A stretch of 64,000 nucleotides of DNA. It comes from Brachybacterium sacelli (GTDB lineage Bacteria; Actinomycetota; Actinomycetes; Actinomycetales; Dermabacteraceae). Location: contig NZ_JAGIOD010000001.1 in the NCBI RefSeq assembly GCF_017876545.1, positions 930,001-994,000 of the forward strand, given 5' to 3'. The position numbers and the translations under genes are program-made. Positions 33,219-39,818 of the stretch are shown here, piece by piece (position 1 is the stretch's first letter; every line of letters begins with the position of its first letter). The notes beneath the pieces were generated by a model. It was not told the DNA's origin, did no database searches, and was given only the letters and a program-made list of their open reading frames with translations.

Positions 33219-34574
33219 GTGCCCGAGAACGCCGACCGCCGTCTGCTCGTCCTCGACGACGACCCCACCGGCTCGCAGTGCGTCGCCCACGTCGACGTCG
33301 CCTTCGACCTGGACCCGGAGATCCCTCGTGGCGTCCTGGCCGAGCCCGGGGCCACCTGCTTCGTGCTCACCAACACCCGCGCCCTGGGGGAGGCGGAGGC
33401 CGTGTCCCTGAACCGCCGGATCCTCGCCGGTGTGCTCGCCGGGCCCGGCGCCCCGGAGGGTCTGCACGTCGTCTCCCGCTCGGACTCTACGCTGCGCGGC
33501 CACGTGATCGCCGAACCGACCGCCATCGCCGAGGAGCTCGCCGCCCACGGCCACAAGGTCGACGCGATCCTGCTGGTCCCGGCCATGCTCGAGGCCGGTC
33601 GCTTCACCGAGGGCGACGTGCACTACGCGGTCGTCGACGGCCGGGCCCTCCGCGTCGAGGACACCGACTTCGCCCGCGACGCCACCTTCGGCTTTGCTCA
33701 TTCCGACCTGCGGGAGTTCCTCGAGGAGCGGTCCGGGGGAGCGGTGCGGGCGGCCGACGTGCTGAGCATCGGCCTCGAGGACATCCGGACCGGCGGGGTG
33801 GACCGCGTCGAGGAGATCCTCGCCGGGGCCCGGGACCGGCGCTGGGTCGTCGTCAACGCCACCGAGTACTCCGACATGGAGGTCGTCGCGGCCGCCGTGG
33901 CTCGGCGCGAGGCCGATGGCCGCACGCTCATCACCCGCTGCGGGCCCTCCTTCGTACGGCCCCTCGCCGGCCAGAGCGGCGCACAGGTGGTGGGGCCGGA
34001 GTCGATCTCGATCCCCGACGGGCGCCTGGACCACGGCCTCGTCGTCGTCGGCTCCCACGTCGGGCTCACCACCACGCAGCTGCGCGCCGTCCAGGACCGC
34101 GGCACCCTCGTCGAGGTGGAGCTCGACGTGCCCTCCCTGCTCGACGAGCGGCGCGAGCAGCACCTGGAGGAGGTGGCCGCTTGCGTGCGCGAGGCGCTCC
34201 AGGCCGACGACTGCGTGCTCTACACCAGTCGCGACTTGGTCCGCACCGACGACCCCGCCGAATCCCTCGCCATCGCCCGCAGCGTCTCCGACGCCGTGGT
34301 CGAGGTGGTCCGGCGGGTGCGCGCGGCACGGCCGGCCTGGGTCGTTGCCAAGGGCGGGATCACCTCCCACGAGGTGGCCGCGAACGGTCTCGGGATCCGC
34401 CGGGCCCGGGTGGCGGGGCAGTTCTGGCCCGGCCAGGTCTCGATGTTCTCGGCGCAGGAGGCTCCCGAGGAGGTGCTGGGCGTTCCCTACGTCGTCTTCC
34501 CCGGCAATGTGGGCGGCGAGCAGGCGCTGGCCGACGTGGTCGATCGCCTCACCACCGCCGTCGCGGGGCGCTGA
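33219..34574 (+). CDS. DUF1537-family (four-carbon) acid-sugar kinase
   Basis: A 451-residue two-domain kinase. The N-terminal domain begins L-V-L-D-D-D-P-T-G-S, the substrate-domain signature, and has V-S-R-S-D-S-T-L-R-G-H. The C-terminal nucleotide domain has V-G-S-H-V-G and the loop A-K-G-G-I-T-S. DUF1537 kinases phosphorylate C4 aldonates or their keto forms (D-threonate, D-erythronate, L-threonate) and, in apiose pathways, 3-oxo-isoapionate. Products are then handled by PdxA2 or by aldolases and decarboxylases. No aldolase is in this operon, but a PdxA-family gene lies at 12873 behind the same operator type, so a split pathway is plausible. Of TTG 33210 and GTG 33219 I prefer GTG, since GGAAG at 33204 is too close to the TTG. 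Confidence 0.85.
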   Translation: MPENADRRLLVLDDDPTGSQCVAHVDVAFDLDPEIPRGVLAEPGATCFVLTNTRALGEAEAVSLNRRILAGVLAGPGAPEGLHVVSRSDSTLRGHVIAEPTAIAEELAAHGHKVDAILLVPAMLEAGRFTEGDVHYAVVDGRALRVEDTDFARDATFGFAHSDLREFLEERSGGAVRAADVLSIGLEDIRTGGVDRVEEILAGARDRRWVVVNATEYSDMEVVAAAVARREADGRTLITRCGPSFVRPLAGQSGAQVVGPESISIPDGRLDHGLVVVGSHVGLTTTQLRAVQDRGTLVEVELDVPSLLDERREQHLEEVAACVREALQADDCVLYTSRDLVRTDDPAESLAIARSVSDAVVEVVRRVRAARPAWVVAKGGITSHEVAANGLGIRRARVAGQFWPGQVSMFSAQEAPEEVLGVPYVVFPGNVGGEQALADVVDRLTTAVAGR

Positions 34575-34606
34575 CTCCGCCCCTCGACCTCGCGACCAGC
34601 TGCGAC

Positions 34607-34641
34607 GCGGAAGGTACCGCTGAGGTGGCACTTTTCGGGGC
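34607..34641 (+). terminator. Hairpin after the DUF1537 operon (family A, copy 2)
   Basis: CGGAAGGT (34608-34615) can pair with ACTTTTCG (34630-34637) using two G-T wobbles around a 14-base loop that starts ACCG. It shares AAGGTACCG and ACTTTTCGG with the hairpin at 2959-2996 and has the same loop length. It lies 33 bases after a stop codon, like the other copy. Confidence 0.4.
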
Positions 34642-34702
34642 ATGGACCGCACCGCCGCGGAGTTGGGCCCCGAAGCCGGCCCGTGCCGGTGGGTGATGGC
34701 GG

Positions 34703-34814
34703 GCCGGTCGGGTGATGGCGTATCTGTTGGAGTGATGGTCGAGTACTGGCGCGTGGGCATGTGCTCTGGCGATATCACCAGTGCGTATGCTGACGCGCCA
34801 GTAACTGACCATCG
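34703..34814. repeat. 112-bp direct repeat, copy 1, with internal long inverted repeat
   Basis: Nearly identical to 34865-34976, with three mismatches seen by eye. Inside it, 34735-34754 (ATGGTCGAGTACTGGCGCGT) and 34793-34812 form 20-base arms with three mismatches. A smaller near-palindrome around CTGGCGATATCACCAG sits in the loop, so the single strand can fold into a two-level hairpin. Confidence 0.85.
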
Positions 34815-34864
34815 GGTGATGGCGCATCTGTCTCGGTGGGGGCGGGCCGGTCGGGTGATGGTGA

Positions 34865-34976
34865 GCCGGTCGGGTGGTGGCGTATCTGTCGGAGTGATGG
34901 TCGAGTACTGGCGCGTGGGCATGTGCTCTGGCGATATCACCAGTGCGCATGCTGACGCGCCAGTAACTGACCATCG
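34865..34976. repeat. 112-bp direct repeat, copy 2
   Basis: Second copy, offset 162 bases from the first. The long inverted repeat is kept (34897-34916 with 34955-34974), as is the central CTGGCGATATCACCAG. The two copies differ mainly at single bases, so the duplication looks recent or conserved by conversion. Confidence 0.85.
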
Positions 34977-35090
34977 TGACGCACGCCGAGGAGATACGCC
35001 GGGGTGACGCATCCGGGTGAGGCACGCTGGGGCCAGGCACGCCGGGGCCAGGCACGCCGTGCTGGCACGCGCGGAGCTGAGGGCCTCGGC

Positions 35091-36257
35091 TCAGCGCGCC
35101 ACGGCCTCCCATGCCCGGCTCGCCGCGGAGCGCACCACGGCCTCGCACACCTCGGCGGCCTCGAGCCCGTCGGCCGCGCTCGGGGCGAGATGCGTGCCGC
35201 CGGCGACGTCGGAGAGGAACGCGGCGGCCTCGATCGTCTTGAGGTCGTCGAAGCTCATGGGGATGCCGGGCCCCGGCTGGAAGCGGGCGTAGTCGCCGTG
35301 ACCGGGCCCGGCCAGCACCGTCGTGTACCCGTGCTCGGTGCCGCCGTCCTCGAGCATCACCTCGAACTCGTTCATCCGGGTGAAGGACCAGCGGGCCGAG
35401 CCCTCGGTGCCGAACAGCTCGAGCGCGTAGTCGCTGCGGTGTCCGCGGGCCACCCGAGAGGACTCCAGGGTCGCGTGCGCGCCGCCGTCGAGCCGCGCCA
35501 TCGCCGCCACCCAGTCCTCGTTCCGGACCGGGCCGCGCTCGCTGCCGACCTCGATGCCGCTGTGGCCCACGCCCGCCGAGGTGGGGATCGGGCGCTCGGG
35601 GATGAACACGTCGCTGACGGCGCTGACCTCGGCGATGTGCTGGCCGGTGACGTACTGGACGAGGTCGGCGCCGTGCGAGAGGAGATCCCCGATCACTCCG
35701 CTGCCTGCCTTGTCCCGGTCGTAGCGCCAGGTCAGCGGTCCGTCGGGGGAGGAAGCGTAGTCGGCGATCAGCCAGCAGCGCAGGTTCGTGATCCGCCCCA
35801 GCCGTCCCGAGGAGACCAGCTCGCGCAGGTGCTGGACGGCGGGGGCGTGGCGGTAGTTGAAGCCCACGGCCGTGGCGACGCCCGCCGCGGCGGCGGCATC
35901 GTGGATCTCGCGGGACTGCTGCGCCGAGACCCCCATCGGCTTCTCGATCCAGAACGGCTTGCCGGCCCGGGCCGCCGCCATGGCCAGATCCCGGTGCAGG
36001 AAGTTCGGCGAGCAGATCGAGACGGCCTCGACCTCGGGATCGGCGAGCACCTCGTCGATCGAGTCCACGGCCCGGGCGGCCCCGAACTGCTCGAGGGCGG
36101 CGGCCCGGTTCGCGGGCACCGGGTCCGCGACGGCGACCAGGCGCGGGCGGAGGCCGAGCTCGGGGTACCGAGAGGGGATGCGCTGGTAGGAGGTCGAATG
36201 CAGACGACCCATCCAGCCCAGGCCGACGACGGCCACTGCGAGGTCACGCATGCTCAT
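35091..36257 (-). CDS. Gfo/Idh/MocA-family oxidoreductase (inositol locus)
   Basis: A 388-residue NAD(P)-dependent sugar/polyol dehydrogenase. It shows V-V-G-L-G-W-M-G in the N-terminal Rossmann fold, the family E-K-P-M-G near residue 103, and catalytic-type G-D-L-L-S-H-G-A-D-L with His near 195. It closes a minus-strand run with two TIM-barrel genes, iolA and iolD. The family includes myo-inositol, scyllo-inositol and D-chiro-inositol dehydrogenases. Because a separate IolG candidate exists at 49571, this one may oxidise another inositol stereoisomer. The start has two ATGs six bases apart (36257, 36251), with GAGGG upstream. It lies 9 bases after the preceding stop. Confidence 0.85.
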   Translation of the reverse strand: MSMRDLAVAVVGLGWMGRLHSTSYQRIPSRYPELGLRPRLVAVADPVPANRAAALEQFGAARAVDSIDEVLADPEVEAVSICSPNFLHRDLAMAAARAGKPFWIEKPMGVSAQQSREIHDAAAAAGVATAVGFNYRHAPAVQHLRELVSSGRLGRITNLRCWLIADYASSPDGPLTWRYDRDKAGSGVIGDLLSHGADLVQYVTGQHIAEVSAVSDVFIPERPIPTSAGVGHSGIEVGSERGPVRNEDWVAAMARLDGGAHATLESSRVARGHRSDYALELFGTEGSARWSFTRMNEFEVMLEDGGTEHGYTTVLAGPGHGDYARFQPGPGIPMSFDDLKTIEAAAFLSDVAGGTHLAPSAADGLEAAEVCEAVVRSAASRAWEAVAR

Positions 36258-36266
36258 CCGGTTCCC

Positions 36267-37136
36267 TCACCGCCCACCGAGCTCGGCGAGGATCCGCTCG
36301 CGCATGCGCACGTTGATCGCATCGGCCTCTTCCTCCCAGCCGAACACGCACACCGTCACCGTGCCGTCGTACTCGCGCTCGCGCAGGTAGCTGAACGCGT
36401 CGTCCCAGTCGATCTCGCCGTTGCCGATCTCGTTGTGCTGGTGGATGCGGGCATCCACCCCGGGCGGGTTCATGATGTAGCGGTTGCCGACGTTCGCGGT
36501 GTGGTCGAAGACGTCCGCGACGTGCAGGTGCTGCAGGCGGTCGCCCGCGTAATCCATCATCTCCCGCACATCCCGGGCGCCGCGGCCCAGGTGATAGGCG
36601 TGGGGGAAGCAGAACTCGTAGTTCAGCCAGTCCCGGTCCACCCCGCGGATGATCTGCACGGCCTGGTCGTTCTCCTCGACGAAGTCGTAGGGGTGGGCCT
36701 CGATCGTGCACTGCAGGTCGTACTTCTCGAAGACCGGGACCAACTCCTCCATGGACCTGTAGAACTGGTGCTCGGAGGCGAGCGCCCGGTTCGGGTCCCC
36801 GGAGAACTCGGTGGCGATCAGCGGCACCTCGAGGGCGTCGGCGAGCTCCAGCAGTCGCTTCCAGTTGCGCACCTGCGCCTGGCGCTCCTGCTCCTCGGGT
36901 GCGGCCCAGTCGAACACGGGGTTGAACGCCCCGATGCTCACCCCGGTGTCCTTCATCGCCTGCTTCACCTCGGCGATCTGGTGACGATCCACCTTGGGGT
37001 AGTGGTGCCACTCGTGGAAGTCCGCGCGGGGCGACAGCTCGAGGTGCTCGAAGCCCAGCTCGCGGGCCTTGTGCAGCTCGCCTGCGACCGAGAGCTGCGG
37101 GTGGTACATGCTCGGGTCCAGCAGGATCTTCACCAT
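36267..37136 (-). CDS. Sugar phosphate isomerase/epimerase, IolH/IolI-like
   Basis: A 289-residue AP-endonuclease-2-like TIM barrel. Candidate metal ligands are E in A-T-E-F-S-G-D, E in C-T-I-E-A-H-P-Y, H in L-H-V-A-D-V-F, H and D residues in the R-I-H-Q-H-N-E-I-G-N-G-E-I-D-W segment, and a late Glu. The stretch H-N-E-I-G-N-G-E-I-D is characteristic of proteins found in inositol operons (IolH or inosose isomerase type). It is sandwiched between the iolE-like gene (13 bases upstream) and a Gfo/Idh/MocA dehydrogenase (9 bases downstream), so isomerisation of an inosose is the most likely role. The exact reaction is not established for this subgroup as far as I know. Confidence 0.8.
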   Translation of the reverse strand: MVKILLDPSMYHPQLSVAGELHKARELGFEHLELSPRADFHEWHHYPKVDRHQIAEVKQAMKDTGVSIGAFNPVFDWAAPEEQERQAQVRNWKRLLELADALEVPLIATEFSGDPNRALASEHQFYRSMEELVPVFEKYDLQCTIEAHPYDFVEENDQAVQIIRGVDRDWLNYEFCFPHAYHLGRGARDVREMMDYAGDRLQHLHVADVFDHTANVGNRYIMNPPGVDARIHQHNEIGNGEIDWDDAFSYLREREYDGTVTVCVFGWEEEADAINVRMRERILAELGGR

Positions 37137-37149
37137 CGGTGCGTCCTCC

Positions 37150-38082
37150 TCACTTCTGGCCGAGGCCGCACTCGGCCAGGAACTCGCGGGTGGCGATGGC
37201 GTTCGGCAGCGGCAGCGCCGGATCGCAGGGGTAGAGGTCCTGCTCGCAGATCACGTAGAGCTCCTTGTCCATCGCAGCGAGCTTCGTGACCAGGTCCTTC
37301 ATGTCTGGCAGTCCCTTCGGCGGGCACACGGAGGCACCCTTGGCGACCGCCTCCCCGAAGGGCCAGTCCTTCTCGTGGGCCTCACGGGTGAGCTCCGGAT
37401 CGAAGGCCTTGATGTGCACGTAGCCGATGCGCTCGGGGTACTCGTCGATCATCAGCAGGGGGTCGCCGCCGCCGTAGACGATGTGGCCCGTGTCCAGGCA
37501 GAAGCTCACCAGCTCCGGGTCGGTCGCCTCGAAGATCCGGGCGATCTCCTCCGGCGTCTCGATGTGGCTGTCGCCGTGGGGGTGCAGCACCATCGTCAGT
37601 CCGTAGTCCCGCTTGAGCAGCTCACCCAGGCGGTTGGCGTTCTCGACGTACCGGCGCCACGCCGTGCCGGTCAGCTCCCGCTGGTCGGTGAACTCCCAGG
37701 TCTTGTCATCGCGGTACAGCGGCGGCAGGTGCACCATGTACTCGGCCCCGACGGCGGCATGGGTCTCGGCGATCGCGCGGAAGGTCCGCTCGGTCTCCGC
37801 CCAGGCCTCCTCCTGGTGCAGGATGCCCCAGCCGGTGCCGGCGACGACGCGGAAGCCGTGCTCGTCCATCACGGACTGCAGCTGCTTCGCGTCCTGCGGG
37901 AAGTACCCCCACGGACCCGTCTCCATGACGGAGAAGCCGGCCTCGGCCATCTCCCCGAGTGCCGTGCGCCAGGGGATCTGCTGCTCGTCCTGGGGGAACC
38001 ACACCCCCCACTGATCCGGGCAGACGCCGATCGTGAGGTTGTCGAACGGCGGCTCGGGATTGCGGGAACGGTCGATCGTCAT
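37150..38082 (-). CDS. iolE: myo-Inosose-2 dehydratase (IolE-type)
   Basis: A 310-residue TIM-barrel protein. IolE dehydrates 2-keto-myo-inositol (scyllo-inosose) to 3D-(3,5/4)-trihydroxycyclohexane-1,2-dione, the second step of inositol catabolism. The opening N-L-T-I-G-V-C-P-D-Q-W-G-V-W-F-P is close to the IolE start pattern. Likely metal ligands are in L-H-P-H-G-D-S-H-I-E, C-L-D-T-G-H and V-H-I-K-A-F-D, with a final Glu in V-I-C-E-Q-D. It follows iolA after 161 bases that carry a long hairpin, and leads into two more inositol-type genes. The ATG at 38082 has CAGGAG about 8 bases upstream. Confidence 0.85.
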   Translation of the reverse strand: MTIDRSRNPEPPFDNLTIGVCPDQWGVWFPQDEQQIPWRTALGEMAEAGFSVMETGPWGYFPQDAKQLQSVMDEHGFRVVAGTGWGILHQEEAWAETERTFRAIAETHAAVGAEYMVHLPPLYRDDKTWEFTDQRELTGTAWRRYVENANRLGELLKRDYGLTMVLHPHGDSHIETPEEIARIFEATDPELVSFCLDTGHIVYGGGDPLLMIDEYPERIGYVHIKAFDPELTREAHEKDWPFGEAVAKGASVCPPKGLPDMKDLVTKLAAMDKELYVICEQDLYPCDPALPLPNAIATREFLAECGLGQK

Positions 38083-38121
38083 AGAGGCATCTCCTGCGGC
38101 ACGGGACGGTGAGGTGGTGAG

Positions 38122-38177
38122 GTTCTGTCGCCCTGGGACCGATCACGCACTGCACATCGATCCTGGGGCGACAGAAC
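38122..38177. repeat. Long imperfect hairpin (family B, copy 1)
   Basis: GTTCTGTCGCCCTGGGA (38122-38138) and the complementary 38161-38177 form a stem that extends inward through CCGAT/ATCGA with about three mismatches in 22 pairs. It resembles the hairpin at 61917-61972: both have TGTCGCC, then GGACCGAT, in the left arm. It lies between iolA and iolE, both on the minus strand, so it may be an attenuator or a small mobile palindrome. Confidence 0.7.
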
Positions 38178-38243
38178 TGTGACGGCGGGGGGTGTGCCGA
38201 CGCGGGCCGACGAGGCCAGGGTGGCGGGCGGCTCGGGGGACGC

Positions 38244-39740
38244 TCAGTCGTGGGTCGGGAAGCTCATCGAGGCCTCGACGGTCTCGTTCTGCGAGGGCCA
38301 GCGGGTGGTGACCGCCTTCTGCCGCGTGTAGAAGCTCAGTCCCTCCGGACCGTGCGCATGGTGCTCACCGAACAGGGAGTCCTTCCAGCCGCCGAAGGAG
38401 TAGTAGCCCACCGGCGTCGGGATCGGCACGTTGATGCCGATCATGCCGACCTGGATCTCCTCCTGGTAGCGCCGCGCGTAGTGGCCGGAGTCGGTGAAGA
38501 TCGCGGTGCCGTTGCCGAACGGCGAGGAGTTCACGAGCTCGACCGCCTCGTCGAAGTTGTTCACGTGCATGACCACGAGCAGCGGGCCGAACACCTCGTC
38601 GGTGTAGGTCGGGTGGGTGGGTTCGAGGTCCGTGATGACGATCGGGCCGACGAAGTTGCCCTTCTCGTGGCCGTCGACGACCAGGCCGCGGCCGTCGACG
38701 AGCACGCGGCCGCCGGCCTGTTCGGCCTCGTCGGTCATCCGGATCACGCGCTCACGGGCGTCGGGCGTGATCACCGGGGGCATGTCGGTGCTCGGGTCGT
38801 CGCCGGGGCCGACCACGAGCTTCTCGGCCTCGGCGGCGATGGCCTCGAGGAAGGGTTCGTGCGCCTCGCCGACGGTGACGGCGACGGGCACCGCCATGCA
38901 GCGCTCGCCGGCGGAGCCGAAGGCGCCCGAGGCGACCTGCGAGGCGGCGAACTCGATGTTCGCATCGGGCATCACCACGGCGTGGTTGTTCGCCCCGCCC
39001 AGGGCCTGGACGCGCTTGCCGGCCGCCGAGGCGGTGCGGTGGACGTGCTTGGCGATCGGGGTGGAACCGACGAAGGACACCGCGGAGATGCCCTCGTGGG
39101 TGCACAGCGCATCGACCGTGTCCTTGCCCCCGTGGACCACCTGGAAGACGCCGTCGGGCAGACCGGCCTCCTGGTAGAGCCGGGCGACGACGTTGGAGGC
39201 GGAGGGGTCGCGCTCGGAGGGCTTGAGGAGGAAGGCGTTGCCGGTCGCGATCGCGATCGGGTGCATCCAGAAGGGCACCATGGCCGGGAAGTTGAACGGG
39301 GTGATGCCGGCGACGACCCCCAGCGGCTGGCGCATGGTGTGGGCGTCCACCCCGGTGGAGACGTTCTCGGAGAAGCCGCCCTTGAGGTCCTGGGTGATGG
39401 AGGTGGCGAACTCGAGGGTCTCCAGGCCGCGGGCGATCTCGCCCTTCGCGTCGCCGAGGGTCTTGCCGTGCTCGCGCGAGATGTGGACGGCGATCTCGTC
39501 GGTCGCGTCGATCAGCAGCTCACGCATGCGGTAGAGGACCTGGGTGCGCTTGGCCAGTGAGACCTGTCCCCACTCGCGCTGGGCGGCGGTGGCGACCTCG
39601 ACGGCGCGGTCGACGGTGGCGGCATCACCGAGGTGCAGCGTGCCGACCTCCTCGCCCGTGGCGGGGTTCAGGATCGGCTGGGTGGAGCCGGTGCCGGCGG
39701 TCGCGGTGCCGCCGACCCAGTGCTGGACGTCGTATCCCAT
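38244..39740 (-). CDS. iolA: CoA-acylating methylmalonate/malonate-semialdehyde dehydrogenase
   Basis: A 498-residue aldehyde dehydrogenase. IolA/MmsA converts malonate semialdehyde to acetyl-CoA and CO2 with NAD and CoA, the last step of inositol breakdown. Family marks are G-I-T-P-F-N-F-P-A-M-V-P-F-W, K-P-S-E-R-D-P, the F-V-G-S-T-P-I segment and the catalytic Cys in G-S-A-G-E-R-C-M-A. As in CoA-dependent MmsA enzymes, the usual general-base Glu of hydrolytic ALDHs is replaced; the corresponding segment reads A-L-G-G-A-N-N. Length is normal. It follows iolD by 78 bases on the minus strand. Confidence 0.93.
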   Translation of the reverse strand: MGYDVQHWVGGTATAGTGSTQPILNPATGEEVGTLHLGDAATVDRAVEVATAAQREWGQVSLAKRTQVLYRMRELLIDATDEIAVHISREHGKTLGDAKGEIARGLETLEFATSITQDLKGGFSENVSTGVDAHTMRQPLGVVAGITPFNFPAMVPFWMHPIAIATGNAFLLKPSERDPSASNVVARLYQEAGLPDGVFQVVHGGKDTVDALCTHEGISAVSFVGSTPIAKHVHRTASAAGKRVQALGGANNHAVVMPDANIEFAASQVASGAFGSAGERCMAVPVAVTVGEAHEPFLEAIAAEAEKLVVGPGDDPSTDMPPVITPDARERVIRMTDEAEQAGGRVLVDGRGLVVDGHEKGNFVGPIVITDLEPTHPTYTDEVFGPLLVVMHVNNFDEAVELVNSSPFGNGTAIFTDSGHYARRYQEEIQVGMIGINVPIPTPVGYYSFGGWKDSLFGEHHAHGPEGLSFYTRQKAVTTRWPSQNETVEASMSFPTHD

Positions 39741-39818
39741 GGGTGTACTCCTCGAAATTCGGATGGTCTGTGGGGTGGTGTCCGGCCGCGGGGCCTGCCG
39801 GATCGATGACCTCGCTGG

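Larger units (their letters stand above)
34575..35090. other. 516-bp intergenic region with structured repeats
   Basis: A convergent gap between the DUF1537 kinase gene and a Gfo/Idh/MocA gene. From left to right it holds a hairpin of family A (34607-34641), two copies of a 112-bp repeat (34703-34814 and 34865-34976) with a partial third unit between them, and a 15-bp tandem duplication GGGGCCAGGCACGCC (35029-35043 and 35044-35058). Open frames across it are repetitive and have no family resemblance; I do not call a gene. Confidence 0.7.

Noticed and set aside
34703..34976. Possible CRISPR array
   Set aside because: Only two copies of a 112-bp unit are present, with a non-unique spacer made of partial repeat, and no cas gene is nearby.
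34642..35007. A 121-codon plus-strand frame with an internal sequence repeat
   Set aside because: Its apparent protein repeat is simply the 112-bp nucleotide repeat read in frame. There is no ribosome-binding site or family resemblance, and the reverse strand is equally open.
34591..35090. tRNA or other structural RNA in the palindromic repeats
   Set aside because: The folds do not have an acceptor stem, T-loop or anticodon pattern, and the two copies are adjacent duplicates.
38122..38177. Riboswitch before iolE
   Set aside because: It is a single long imperfect stem with a related copy in an unrelated convergent gap at 61.9 kb; no known riboswitch core is recognisable.
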